A stretch of 64,000 bases of DNA from CAKZQX01 sp034436755 (GCA_034436755.1 DAOTVB010000022.1:1-64000); one strand, 5' to 3'; positions 20,754 through 30,093 are shown, counted from the stretch's first letter. Notes: generated from the sequence alone by a model not told the origin. Numbers and translations are program-made.

Positions 20754-22721
20754 ATGAATCAGCCGACTATCACCACACTACAGCAAGAAAACCAGCATCT
20801 CCAGCAGCGCATCGCGGAACTGGAGCGCGAGGCAGTCATTGCCCGCTGCCTCTATGCCAACTTTCCCGAAGGCTTCGTCTTTGTCTTCGATCACGACCTG
20901 CGCTATCTCGAAGCAAATGGACTGGCCGCTGCGCGCGGCGGGCTCCACCGGGATAATCTGGTCGGGCGGACCATCTGGGAAGCGCTGCCGGCCGACACCG
21001 TAACCCGGATCGAACCGATCTACCGCGCGGCGCTGGCCGGCGATGAAACGCGCATAAATGTCCCCTTTGCCGAGGGTATCTTCGAAATCCATGTGCTACC
21101 CGTCCGCAATGATCAAGATAAGATTGTCGCCGGCATGGTCGTGGCCCACGATATCAGCGCGCGCCAGCAGTTGGAACAGCAGTTTCAGCAGAGTCAGGCG
21201 ATGCTGCAACTGGTCATCGATAATCTGCCCCAGGCGGTCTTCTGGAAGGACCGTGACCTGATCTACCAGGGATGCAACCAGACCTTTGCCACCTTTGCCG
21301 GGGTAGGCACACCGGCGCAGATTGTGGGCAAAAGCGACTATGACCTGCCCTGGAAACCGGAAGAAGCTACAGCGTATCGCCAGTATGACCAGCGCATTAT
21401 GGAGCGGGGTGAGCCGGAATACCATATCATCGAAACGCAGCAGCACGCCGACGGCAAGCAATCCTGGGCCGACACAAATAAAATTCCGCTGCATGATGCC
21501 GATGGAGCGGTGATCGGCATCCTGGGCACCTATGAAGATATAACTGAGCGCAAACAGCAAGAAGCCGAACTGCGCCGCTATGCCGCCATTATTGAGCAGA
21601 CAACGGACGGGATTTCCACAGCCGACGCAGAGGGCAACGTGCTGATGATGAATCCCGCCTTTCAGCGTATGACCGGTCTGGAAGCAAATGACCATATTTC
21701 GGCCCACCGCATTGCCGATTTTCACCCGGATTGGGTACTTCAGCATGTGCGCAACGAGGGCATTCCAGCGGCTATGCGTGATGGCGTCTGGAGTAGCGAA
21801 ACGGCCATCCTGAACCTTGCCGCAAATCAGGAAATCCCCATCTCACAAATCATTATTGCCCACAAGACGGCCGATGGCGACCTCGATTTCCTGTCAACGA
21901 TGGTACGCGACCTGAGCGAGCGCAAGCGACAGGAAGATGAACTGCGCACCTTTCAGACGCTGGTAGAGCATGCGCCCGATGGTATCACCATTGTTGGACT
22001 TGACGGCATACTCACCTATGCAAATCCGGCATTTCAGGAATTGCTGGGCTATGGTGAACAGACTATCGGCATGCATATGATGCAGGTTCGTCCCAAAGAG
22101 GGCCACGCCGAAGTAGCTGAGATTATGCGCCAACTCCACGAGTATGGTGTATGGCGTGGCCGACAGGTATATCAGCGGAAGGACGGCAGCAGGCTGACGG
22201 CACAGGTTGCGGCATTTATGATTTATGATGAACAGGGACAGACACGAGCGTTGATGGGTATTCATCGGGATATTACCGAGCAGGAGCGTCAGTTGCAAGA
22301 GCACGAAGCACTGCAACACCAACTGATTAAAGCCCAACAGACGGCTATCCGCGAGTTGTCCTCGCCACTCCTACCGCTCACCGATACGGTGGTAGCATTG
22401 CCGCTGATTGGCAGCATCGACAGCAACCGTGCGCAGCAAATAACGGAAACGCTGCTCGAAGGCATTGCTCAGCAGGGCGCGACCATTGCGCTGGTCGATA
22501 TTACCGGGGTCAGCATGGTTGACACCCAGGTTGCCCACGCACTTATACAGGCCGCGCGTGCGGTCAGACTTCTGGGGGCGCAGATGATCCTGACCGGAAT
22601 TAAGCCAGATATTGCGCAGACGATTATCCATCTCGGTGTGGAATTAGAAGGTATCATCACCTATAGTACCCTGCAAGCCGGCATTGCTGCCGTACTCGAT
22701 CCCACTAATGGAAAAGTTTAG
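20754..22721 (+). CDS. Multi-PAS sensor with C-terminal STAS domain (RsbR-type)
   Basis: A 655-residue soluble protein with a short N-terminal coiled coil and four PAS domains (about 30-145, 150-270, 280-400, 405-530). It ends in a STAS domain (about 540-650) that carries VDITGVSMVDTQVAHALI and GIKPDIAQTII. The STAS part resembles RsbR/stressosome co-antagonists and lacks any kinase or GGDEF output. In that family, Ser/Thr residues of the STAS domain are phosphorylated by an RsbT-type kinase; no such kinase is in this window. ATG 20754 is preceded by AAAGGAGC about 11 bases upstream. The next gene starts 2 bases after the stop, so the two are likely co-translated. Confidence 0.88.
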   Translation: MNQPTITTLQQENQHLQQRIAELEREAVIARCLYANFPEGFVFVFDHDLRYLEANGLAAARGGLHRDNLVGRTIWEALPADTVTRIEPIYRAALAGDETRINVPFAEGIFEIHVLPVRNDQDKIVAGMVVAHDISARQQLEQQFQQSQAMLQLVIDNLPQAVFWKDRDLIYQGCNQTFATFAGVGTPAQIVGKSDYDLPWKPEEATAYRQYDQRIMERGEPEYHIIETQQHADGKQSWADTNKIPLHDADGAVIGILGTYEDITERKQQEAELRRYAAIIEQTTDGISTADAEGNVLMMNPAFQRMTGLEANDHISAHRIADFHPDWVLQHVRNEGIPAAMRDGVWSSETAILNLAANQEIPISQIIIAHKTADGDLDFLSTMVRDLSERKRQEDELRTFQTLVEHAPDGITIVGLDGILTYANPAFQELLGYGEQTIGMHMMQVRPKEGHAEVAEIMRQLHEYGVWRGRQVYQRKDGSRLTAQVAAFMIYDEQGQTRALMGIHRDITEQERQLQEHEALQHQLIKAQQTAIRELSSPLLPLTDTVVALPLIGSIDSNRAQQITETLLEGIAQQGATIALVDITGVSMVDTQVAHALIQAARAVRLLGAQMILTGIKPDIAQTIIHLGVELEGIITYSTLQAGIAAVLDPTNGKV

Positions 22722-22723
22722 CC

Positions 22724-23674
22724 ATGAGTCACCGCCTGCAACTTGCGCATATTGAACAGGCCATGCAGATTATCGATCCCGTGTTCCTGCACACGCCGCA
22801 GTACCGGGCCGAGGCACTCGAACCGATCCTGGGGTGCCGCCTCCTGGTCAAGATCGAAACGCTCAACCCGATCCGCTCATTCAAGGGGCGCGGCGCATCC
22901 TACCTGATCGCGCAGATGCCGGCACAGACAACCCTGGTGTGCGCCAGCGCGGGCAACTTCGGGCAGGCCATGGCCTACGCCTGCCGGGCCGGCGGGCTGC
23001 GGCTGATTGTGTACGCCGGCGTTCATGCCAACCCGCTCAAGGTTGAGCGCATGCGGGCGCTGGGAGCGGACGTGCGCCTGCAGGGTGCGGACTTCGACGC
23101 GGCCAAATCTGCGGCAAAACAGTTCGCAGTTGAGACTGGTCTGCAGATGGTTGAGGATAGTCTGGAACCGGCAACCGGCGAAGGCGCGGGCACAATTGGG
23201 ATCGAACTGCTGCGCTGGCCTGAACCGATTGATGCGCTGCTGGTGGCGCTGGGCAATGGCGCACTGCTTACCGGCATCGGGCGCTGGGTGAAAACGCATG
23301 CTCCGCACACAACGATGATCGGCGTGGCGGCTCAGGGTGCCCCGGCCATGGTCGACTCCTGGCGCGCGGGGCGCATCATCGAACATGCCCAGATCAACAC
23401 CATCGCCGACGGTATTGGCGTACGCATCCCGGTCCCGGAAGCAGTCGCCGATATGATGGGAACGGTTGACGATGCGCTACTCGTTTCAGACGAGAGCATC
23501 CTGGCGGCAATGAAACTGCTGCACCAGCATCTCGGCCTGGTCGTGGAACCATCCGGCGCGGTGGGAGTGGCTGCCCTGCTTGAGCAACCCGGGCGGTTTA
23601 AGGATCGCCTGGTTGCAACGGTCATCTGTGGCGGCAATCTAACGCCGGAGCAGATGCGCACATGGTTGGGGTAG
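22724..23674 (+). CDS. PLP-dependent serine/threonine dehydratase family protein
   Basis: A 316-residue fold-type II PLP enzyme. The cofactor lysine is in RSFKGRGA (about residue 46), the substrate loop is CASAGNFGQAMAYA, and a phosphate-binding glycine-rich turn is seen as GNGALLTGI. The C-terminus has EPSGAVGVAALL. Members deaminate L-serine or L-threonine to a 2-oxoacid; the length matches catabolic or serine racemase-like enzymes with no ACT domain, so allosteric isoleucine control is unlikely. It sits 2 bases behind the PAS-STAS gene, an odd pairing that suggests a shared transcript. It ends convergent with the methyltransferase gene. Confidence 0.85.
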   Translation: MSHRLQLAHIEQAMQIIDPVFLHTPQYRAEALEPILGCRLLVKIETLNPIRSFKGRGASYLIAQMPAQTTLVCASAGNFGQAMAYACRAGGLRLIVYAGVHANPLKVERMRALGADVRLQGADFDAAKSAAKQFAVETGLQMVEDSLEPATGEGAGTIGIELLRWPEPIDALLVALGNGALLTGIGRWVKTHAPHTTMIGVAAQGAPAMVDSWRAGRIIEHAQINTIADGIGVRIPVPEAVADMMGTVDDALLVSDESILAAMKLLHQHLGLVVEPSGAVGVAALLEQPGRFKDRLVATVICGGNLTPEQMRTWLG

Positions 23675-23808
23675 CCCCTGACCGCACAACAACAGCGCAA
23701 TTCCTTCTTCTACCAGCGCGGGCGGGCGCAGAGCAGCGGAACAAACTGGCCACTCTACACCCGTGAACGTTCCGGAAGGGACACGCAGCAGCGCGTCCGC
23801 GGCACGGC

Positions 23809-25458
23809 CTACAACAGCCGGAAGTGCAGGATACCCCAGCGGAGATAGCCCTTGTTCCCGGCCTCAACCCAGTGGCTCAAACCCTTGAGCATGTTGTCAA
23901 CATAGTCTTTGGAGACCACGCCGGTCATCTCATCGTAGCGCTGCTCCAGTTCGGCACGGACCCGGCTATAGTGCTTCACCAGATGCTCCGAGAGATCAAT
24001 CACCTGCACCTCCTCGAAGCCCAGGTCATGCGCAACCTTGTGGTAGAAGGCATATGAGCCCAGGCTGTCCAGGTGGATGCGATTCAGCACCGGCTGAAGC
24101 ACACCCTCCGGGCAGTCATCACTCTGCATCGGGTCGGTGAAGATAAAATCGCCGCCATGCTTGAGCACCCGGCGCACCTCTTCAAACACCCGGCGGCGAT
24201 CACCGCTATGCAGAATAGCATCCTGCGACCATGCGAGATCGAACTGCGATTCCTCGTAGGGAATCTCCTCAAAACTCCCATCGGTGACTTCGATCAGGTG
24301 TGACAAATTCTGCGCGTCATTTAACTGGCGATTGCGCATATTCTGCGTCTCGCTCAGGTTCAGACAGGCCACCCGGCAGCCGAACTGCTTTGCCAGATAG
24401 CGAGCGGCACCACCATACCCGGCCCCGATATCCATCGCATACCGATCGGCATTGATCTGCCCCAACGCCTGCACCATGCGCTGGACCGTGCGCTGGCTGG
24501 CGTCATAGATCGGCTCATCCGGACTGGTATAAATGCCGACATGAATATCCTCGCCTCCCCAGATCGTGGCATAAAAGCGATCAGCATCGGAACTGTTGTA
24601 GTAGGTCTGGGCCGTCTTTACCACCTCAGAGTAGTGACTGCTCGCGCTGGCCGGATCGCCGGCCTGATACTCCTTATCGGCGACATGGATAAAGAAATCC
24701 GGGTCGGCTTCGTGATAGGTCTCCTGAAAATCCCCGTAGGTCTTGACCCGCTGGAACCCAACCTGCCTCATCAAATCCTGCATATAGTGCTTACGCAGGG
24801 GAAACATATTCAGATGGAAGACCGAGCGGTCAGGGAATTCATACCGGAAGCGGGCCAGACCTTCATCCAGATGTTCCGGCTGCGCCTTCACATTCTCCCC
24901 ACAGTAGTAATATGTATGGCTGGGCTTGCGATCATGGTCCATCAGCGCATCATAGTTCCGCTGATCCAGAATAAGAATGCCATCGTAGCGCAGCGCCGCG
25001 TAAAACTCGGCCAGGCAGCGGCGGCGGTCCTGTTCGGAGAAAAGATGCGTAAAGGAGTTTCCGAGGCAGACAATCGCGTCATACTTGCCCCGAATATCCC
25101 GGTTGAGCCAGCGCCAGTCGGAATGCACCGTCCGCAAAATATAGCCATGCCGCTTGGCATTTTCAAAGGCTTTCGCCAGCATGGTCGGACTGCCGTCCAG
25201 ACTGGTCACCTCGAACCCGGCTTTCAGCAGTTGCACGGAGTGGAACCCGGTTCCCGTAGCAACATCCAGCACCTTGCGCGCACCATGTTCCTTTAAGACC
25301 CGGATGAAAAAATCACCTTCGCTTGATGCGCGGCCATCCCAGTCGATCAAAGCATCCCACTTCTCGACAAACGTATGCACGTACTCGAGTTGGTAATGGT
25401 CGGTCTTGCGGTCCTTCAGGGGATCTGGCCCGTACACCTGTTTATCCAGCATGGTCAT
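23809..25458 (-). CDS. Fused glycine/sarcosine and sarcosine/dimethylglycine N-methyltransferase (glycine betaine synthesis)
   Basis: A 549-residue protein with two SAM-dependent methyltransferase domains. The first (about 1-270) carries KVLDVATGTGFHSVQLL and resembles glycine/sarcosine N-methyltransferase. The second (about 280-549) carries AMDIGAGYGGAARYLA and a SFEEIPYEESQFDLAWSQDA stretch typical of sarcosine/dimethylglycine N-methyltransferase. Together they would methylate glycine three times to glycine betaine, an osmoprotectant. Fusions of this order are known from the halophile Actinopolyspora, at about this length. ATG 25458 follows GGAG by 7 bases. No betaine transporter is adjacent. 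The function is inferred from domain pair and length; separate activities need assay. Confidence 0.85.
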   Translation of the reverse strand: MTMLDKQVYGPDPLKDRKTDHYQLEYVHTFVEKWDALIDWDGRASSEGDFFIRVLKEHGARKVLDVATGTGFHSVQLLKAGFEVTSLDGSPTMLAKAFENAKRHGYILRTVHSDWRWLNRDIRGKYDAIVCLGNSFTHLFSEQDRRRCLAEFYAALRYDGILILDQRNYDALMDHDRKPSHTYYYCGENVKAQPEHLDEGLARFRYEFPDRSVFHLNMFPLRKHYMQDLMRQVGFQRVKTYGDFQETYHEADPDFFIHVADKEYQAGDPASASSHYSEVVKTAQTYYNSSDADRFYATIWGGEDIHVGIYTSPDEPIYDASQRTVQRMVQALGQINADRYAMDIGAGYGGAARYLAKQFGCRVACLNLSETQNMRNRQLNDAQNLSHLIEVTDGSFEEIPYEESQFDLAWSQDAILHSGDRRRVFEEVRRVLKHGGDFIFTDPMQSDDCPEGVLQPVLNRIHLDSLGSYAFYHKVAHDLGFEEVQVIDLSEHLVKHYSRVRAELEQRYDEMTGVVSKDYVDNMLKGLSHWVEAGNKGYLRWGILHFRLL

Positions 25459-25544
25459 GAGTGTTCTCCTTTTCTACGCGTTCTACGAATTTCGGTCGGC
25501 CGTAGATACAGATGCTATCAGCCATCTGGTACAACCTGGCACAA

Positions 25545-25621
25545 GAAATCTTCTGAGATGGTAGAATCTCGTTCTACAGCATTACCACCGCGAACGGTTT
25601 TCCACATACTCAGAAGATTTC
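25545..25621. promoter_or_regulatory. Nested inverted repeat upstream of the betaine methyltransferase gene
   Basis: GAAATCTTCTGAG (25545-25557) and CTCAGAAGATTTC (25609-25621) form a perfect 13-bp stem. Its 51-base loop contains a second perfect hairpin, GTAGAA/TTCTAC (25561-25577). It lies 87-163 bases before the methyltransferase start. The rest of the 500-base gap (25459-25961) is non-coding, A/T-rich near 25880-25950, with no gene I can support. Confidence 0.6.
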
Positions 25622-25961
25622 AGAAGTTGTGCATTTTGTCGGGCAACTTCGTTGTTTCCAGTGTTAAACCTCCTTTGGAACTGGTGGCAAATCCCCGCAA
25701 CCGCTCTGCAACAACATTCCTCACTGCAGGAGTAGCCGCCAAACCAGGATGTTGCAAGAGGAATCTCGGCAGAACCAACTGTACCTGCTATTCGCAAAAT
25801 ATGCAAACGCGTGATCATGCAGCAACTGATGGCGCTCAAGCAACGCGATCCCATTAGCAAAGGATATTCCGGGATAGTGCTGCCGCATTATCCTATTTTT
25901 TACATAATTGTTTAAAAGTATCTCTTTGTCAGATAAACAAAGTAGTATACAATGTCTCTTC

Positions 25962-26309
25962 TCAGGGCTCACGAATCTGCAAACTCAGCAGCGTAATCAT
26001 ACCCCCCAGCAGAATAATGCTTGCTGATGCCATCCGCAGGCTTACCAGTTCGGCCAACCCGCCGATAGTGGCCGGACCCAGCAGCATGCCCACATAACTG
26101 ACAACCGTGATCTGCGAGCTTACCTGCCCCGTCCGCTCCCCGGCGCTATCCCCGGCCAGCGAGAAGATCACCGGCACGATATTTGCCAGCGCCAGCCCGA
26201 CGACCAGTATCCCGACCAGTGTCACCAGGGGCAGGCCGGTCCCCAGCGCCACCAGCATACCCAAGGAGATAGAACAGAGAACAGAGAAGCAGAGAATAGC
26301 ACGGCGCAT
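25962..26309 (-). pseudogene. C-terminal remnant of a major facilitator superfamily permease
   Basis: About 115 codons encode three to four hydrophobic helices (LVALGTGLPLVTLVGILVVG, ITVVSYVGMLLGPATIGGLA, ASIILLGGMITLLSLQI) with the loop AGERTGQVSSQ. This resembles the end of an MFS drug/sugar permease of about 400 residues. The first eight or so helices are missing. The apparent start overlaps a simple-sequence tract of AGAACAGAGAAC type (26270-26300), followed by the GC-rich repeats, so the 5' part was probably lost in a repeat-associated rearrangement. Expression is unlikely. Confidence 0.7.
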
Positions 26310-26356
26310 ACGTCTTCAGCGGGGCATCTCTTCGTTCTTGCCAGGTGGAATGTTTC

Positions 26357-26465
26357 ATCCGGCCATCACTGATCAGGAGTCCCGGCTTCAGCCGGATCGG
26401 GCGTTCCCGGCAGTAGGCCGCTGTCCCGGCAGGTATTCCACCGGCGAATGAACGTTGAAGTGTTA
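26357..26465. repeat. GC-rich REP-like repeat, tandem copy 1
   Basis: First of two 109-base tandem copies. It contains internal dyads such as CCCGGCTTCAGCCGG and CCCGGCAGTAGGCCGCTG, and ends in a GAACGTTGAAGTGTTAATCC tail. A related element in inverted orientation lies at 33437-33494. Confidence 0.85.
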
Positions 26466-27046
26466 ATCCGGCCATCACTGAACGGGAGTCCCGGCTTCAG
26501 CCGGATCGGGCGTTCCCGGCAGTAGGCCGCTGTCCCGGCAGGTATTCCACCGGCGAATGAACGTTGAAGTGTTAATCCAGACAGCGCGGGACGAGTGCGG
26601 GGCGGCGGTGCATCCAATTCCCACACCGTGACACTGGCATCAAGCTCAAGCCGGCCCAGGGCGCGCGCCACCGACACCCGATGATGCCCATCCCGCACGA
26701 AGTAGTCCGCGCCAACGCGGATCAGTTCAACCGGCGGCAGAGCAACCCCGCTGAGGAGCGCACACGCAACGCTGCGCCAACGTTTGCCATTCGTGTGCCG
26801 CAGCGGGCGAAACGCTGCATCGAATTCATGGCTGCGTTCCTCACTACCACGGATCTGCTCAATTGGCACGGTCTGGTAGCCCACGAAGCGCCGGCTGCCC
26901 ACCGGGTGCGACACCACAACCTGTTTGAGATCGAGCAGATGCTGCGGGCGTCCACGTAACCCGGTCCAGATCCGGTCTAGCCAGGCCCGGCGCTGTGTCG
27001 CTGCATACACACTCGCCGCATCAAGCGTTCCCCATGTCAGATGCAT
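26366..27046 (-). CDS. ParB-like nuclease-domain protein with repeat-derived C-terminus
   Basis: Predicted 226 residues. Residues of about 45-150 resemble the ParB/Sulfiredoxin fold, with the motif VRDGHHRVSVARALG that marks the ParB-like N-terminal domain. I see no helix-turn-helix of a true chromosome-partition ParB. After VTVWELDAPP (about residue 155) the reading frame enters the 109-base GC-rich tandem repeat, so the last 70 or so residues are translated repeat and are probably not native. ATG 27046 is preceded by AGGAGGAGCC; a GTG one codon earlier is also possible. The role is unknown; similar small proteins often accompany DNA-handling or house-keeping genes without a fixed function. 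Confidence 0.7.
   Translation of the reverse strand: MHLTWGTLDAASVYAATQRRAWLDRIWTGLRGRPQHLLDLKQVVVSHPVGSRRFVGYQTVPIEQIRGSEERSHEFDAAFRPLRHTNGKRWRSVACALLSGVALPPVELIRVGADYFVRDGHHRVSVARALGRLELDASVTVWELDAPPPRTRPALSGLTLQRSFAGGIPAGTAAYCRERPIRLKPGLPFSDGRINTSTFIRRWNTCRDSGLLPGTPDPAEAGTPDQ
26466..26574. repeat. GC-rich REP-like repeat, tandem copy 2
   Basis: Second 109-base copy, nearly identical to the first (differences such as gatcagg versus gaacggg near its start). It forms the 3' coding end of the ParB-like gene on the minus strand. Confidence 0.85.
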
Positions 27047-27220
27047 CACGGCTCCTCCTTGCCGGTCAGGTTGATCCTTACCGGCATAAGCGTAGCGTGA
27101 GCACCCGATTTTGACATCGTGGAGACTACAGATTATGGCTGATGCACGCCTGCTAGATCGGCGCAGGCAACTACATAGATAGTGCGGGCATGCTGCTGAT
27201 GGAGTAGAACCGGGGAAGGT

Positions 27221-29773
27221 TTAATCCGAGGGAACCAGACCCTGCGCAACTGCGTAGGCCGCCGCCTGCGCCCGCGAAGAAGCTCCGAGCTTGCCGAGAA
27301 TGTTGCCGACATGAATCTCGGCGGTACGTTCGGCAATGACCAGTTCCTCGGCAATTGCACGGTTGCTGAAGCCACGGGCCAGCAGGGCAATCACCTGCCG
27401 CTCACGGGGCGTGAGTCGTACGCCGTTGCTATCGTGGGTTGCTGCCGGGGATGCGGTTGCCGCTACACGTGCAGTGATTGCCTGGGCCTCCAGCAGCGCC
27501 TGTTCAAGCGGCAGCGTGTGCCCGGTTGTCCATGCGGCTTCCCAGGCATGTGGATCAAGCCGAGGCCGCGCATGGGCTATGGCAGCCGCGTAGTCACTTT
27601 GATGGATCGGGCGCAGCGGCGCGTGCAACTTCTCGCGCAGGGCGGCGGCGACACCAGACAGCCGCGCGGCGCAGGCGGGATCATCATGGTATGCGGCAAG
27701 CGCGGCCATGCCTTCGAAGCCCATCGCCAGGAAGTGCCGACCACCAAGTTCGTGAAACAGGGCCAGGCTTTCGTACAGGTAGGCCGCCGCGGCCGCACGG
27801 TTGCCCCGGGCCAGTTCCAGCCGCCCACACTCCAGCACCGCCTCGCCCTGGCCCCAGATCGCGTTGAGACTCGCGAACTGTTGTCGGCTCTCCCGATAGT
27901 AGACTTCGGCCTGAGCCGGATCGCCGCGCGCGTGGGCCACCCGGCCCAGGTTGAGGCGCGCGGTGGTGCCCTCCTTGGTCACACCCCAGTTCTGCGCCAG
28001 CGTTAACGCTTCGCCAAAGCAGGCTTCAGCCCAGTCAAGATCGCCCTGGTCAAGCGCCACATCGCCCAGGCTAAACAACGACCAGATAATGCCCCAGTCG
28101 GCCTGAGTACGGCGGAACAGTGCCAGACTCTGCTGTTCCAGATCTTCCGCCCTGGCATAGTCACCCCGATCACGGGCGGTACGCCCCAGAAAGAGCATTG
28201 CCGCAGCCACGCCCTGCTGATTGTTGAGGCTGCGATGCAGTTCCACCGCCTCTTCCAGAAAAGTATTGGCCCATGTCAGGTCGCCCTGCAGTTCGGCGAG
28301 CTTCCCGCTGATGCTGAGCGCGCAGGCCAGCACACTGAGCGTCATCGCCCCGCGCATGGTGAGCACGGTTTCGATCCATTTGCGCCCATCGGCATGGTAC
28401 CCGCGAACAGCCCAGAAATGCCATAACCGCTCAGAAATGCGCATGCCGATCTCAACCGGGCTGAGCGGTGTGTCGCCGTTCGACGAATCCGGCTGCATAT
28501 CCGACGACTCGAGCGACCAGGCCAGTGCCGCGCGCAGGTTATCATAGTCGCTGTCCAGGCGGCGCAACCAGCGTTCCTGCTCCGGTCCCCACAGCCGGGG
28601 TTCCGCCTGGTTCACCAGATCAAGCAGGAAGCGGGCGTGGCGACAGCGGATCGCGCCGATTGCGTCATGGGCCTGGAGTTGTTCCAGGGCATACTCGCGC
28701 ATCAGTTCCAGCATCCCAAAGCGCGGCTCATCACCATCGCGATCAAGCTGGTGAAGCAGGCTTTTCTCCAGCAGCGATTCAATCAAGGCGAGGGTCGCTA
28801 GCTCTGCCGCAGAGGGATCATGGGCGTCCACCAGCGCCGCGCACAAACTGGTAGACTCCGTAGCAACCGCTGTCGCCGCCGCCAGGGTGAAGCCACCCAC
28901 GAACACACCCAGCCGCGCATACAGACGTTGCTCCTGGCCGGTCAGCAGAGCATAACTCCACGCGATGGTAGCGCGTAGCGTTTGCTGGCGCGCCGGCAGA
29001 TCACGCGGGCCGCCGGTCAGCACCTGGAAGCGGTTCTCCAGGCGCGCCAGCAGCACCTGGGGCGAAAAGACGCGGATGCGGGCCGCCGCCAGTTCGAGCG
29101 CCAGCGGTAGCCCATCAAGGCAGTGACAGATGCGCGCAACCGTTGCAGCATTCGCAGCGCTCAGGCTAAAATCGGGACGCACCGCGCGGGCAGAGCGCAC
29201 AAACAACGCAACAGACGCAACCTGGGCCAGAGTATCCAGCGGCGGCAGATGTTTGAGATCAGGCAATGCCGGCGACGACACGGCAAATTCGTGCTCACCC
29301 CGCACCCGTAGCAGCGCCCGACTGGTCACCAGCAGCTTGAGCCGGGGGCAGGCGGCAAGCAACTCCGCGATGACCGGCGCGGCCGCGACAACCTGCTCGA
29401 AGTTGTCGAGCAGCAGGAGCAGATGCAGGTCGCGCAATGCATCGGAGAGATGCTCGATTGGGTTAACCCCACTCGCTTCGCGCAGCCCCAGCGCATGGGC
29501 CATGGTACTGGCAACCAGATCAGGATCGCTGACGGCGGCGAGAGCAACCATTGCAACGCCATCGGCAAAATCATTTGCAAGCCTGGGAGCAGCTTCCAGC
29601 GCGACGCGCGTCTTACCCACGCCACCCGGGCCAGTCAGGGTGACAAGCCGCACATCTGGGTGGCGCAGAGCCGTGCATACGGCAGCCGTTTCTGCCTCAC
29701 GCCCGATCAGGGGAGTTGGTGGTATGGGCAACCGGGTAGCACGTTGGTCAAACCCAGATGATGGACCAGACAT
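27221..29773 (-). CDS. LuxR-family transcriptional regulator with NB-ARC-like ATPase and TPR region
   Basis: An 850-residue regulator. The N-terminal P-loop GPGGVGKT (about residue 50) is followed by the ATPase motifs LLLLDNFEQV (Walker B) and LVTSRALLRVRGE (sensor region), and by GLPLALELAAARI typical of NB-ARC/MalT-like STAND ATPases. The middle (about 400-750) is helical TPR-like repeat. The C-terminus (about 785-850) is a LuxR helix-turn-helix: LTPRERQVIALLARG then SNRAIAEELVIAERTAEIHV. STAND regulators usually switch by ligand-induced oligomerisation; no ligand is evident. The start MSGPSSGF is at 29773. A divergent gene begins at 30094. Confidence 0.9.
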   Translation of the reverse strand: MSGPSSGFDQRATRLPIPPTPLIGREAETAAVCTALRHPDVRLVTLTGPGGVGKTRVALEAAPRLANDFADGVAMVALAAVSDPDLVASTMAHALGLREASGVNPIEHLSDALRDLHLLLLLDNFEQVVAAAPVIAELLAACPRLKLLVTSRALLRVRGEHEFAVSSPALPDLKHLPPLDTLAQVASVALFVRSARAVRPDFSLSAANAATVARICHCLDGLPLALELAAARIRVFSPQVLLARLENRFQVLTGGPRDLPARQQTLRATIAWSYALLTGQEQRLYARLGVFVGGFTLAAATAVATESTSLCAALVDAHDPSAAELATLALIESLLEKSLLHQLDRDGDEPRFGMLELMREYALEQLQAHDAIGAIRCRHARFLLDLVNQAEPRLWGPEQERWLRRLDSDYDNLRAALAWSLESSDMQPDSSNGDTPLSPVEIGMRISERLWHFWAVRGYHADGRKWIETVLTMRGAMTLSVLACALSISGKLAELQGDLTWANTFLEEAVELHRSLNNQQGVAAAMLFLGRTARDRGDYARAEDLEQQSLALFRRTQADWGIIWSLFSLGDVALDQGDLDWAEACFGEALTLAQNWGVTKEGTTARLNLGRVAHARGDPAQAEVYYRESRQQFASLNAIWGQGEAVLECGRLELARGNRAAAAAYLYESLALFHELGGRHFLAMGFEGMAALAAYHDDPACAARLSGVAAALREKLHAPLRPIHQSDYAAAIAHARPRLDPHAWEAAWTTGHTLPLEQALLEAQAITARVAATASPAATHDSNGVRLTPRERQVIALLARGFSNRAIAEELVIAERTAEIHVGNILGKLGASSRAQAAAYAVAQGLVPSD

Positions 29774-29957
29774 CTCTGGTTGTCCTTCCTGCCGCTTAAC
29801 CTATACAGAAACACACACGAAAAACTGTGCGTTTTCGTATGCCATACGTGTGACACGAGAGCGGATTCACCCCGATTCCGGCGCATTATACCACACGGCA
29901 TCAGCGTAACCGGAGGTAGGACTACGACGGATGCGCGGGAGGCCGGGCCGGCAATTG

Positions 29958-29987
29958 TTGAGAATTTTGCGCAAAAAGTGCTATACT
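29958..29987 (+). promoter_or_regulatory. Predicted promoter of the Uma2-family gene
   Basis: TTGAGA (29958-29963), an 18-base spacer and TATACT (29982-29987), about 107 bases before the start codon at 30094. The rest of the 320-base divergent gap (29774-30093) shows nothing else clear. Confidence 0.6.
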
Positions 29988-30093
29988 GAGCACAATCCGT
30001 ATCCCGTAGTCGCTATGCCACCTTGCGCTATTCATCCTACGACACGATATCATACGCAACGCGCAGTCGCTAGTACATCGGAGGATCTGCACC

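Noticed and set aside
25582..25860. A minus-strand open frame in the gap before the MFS remnant
   Set aside because: No recognisable domain, overlaps the nested hairpin region, and lacks a start signal.
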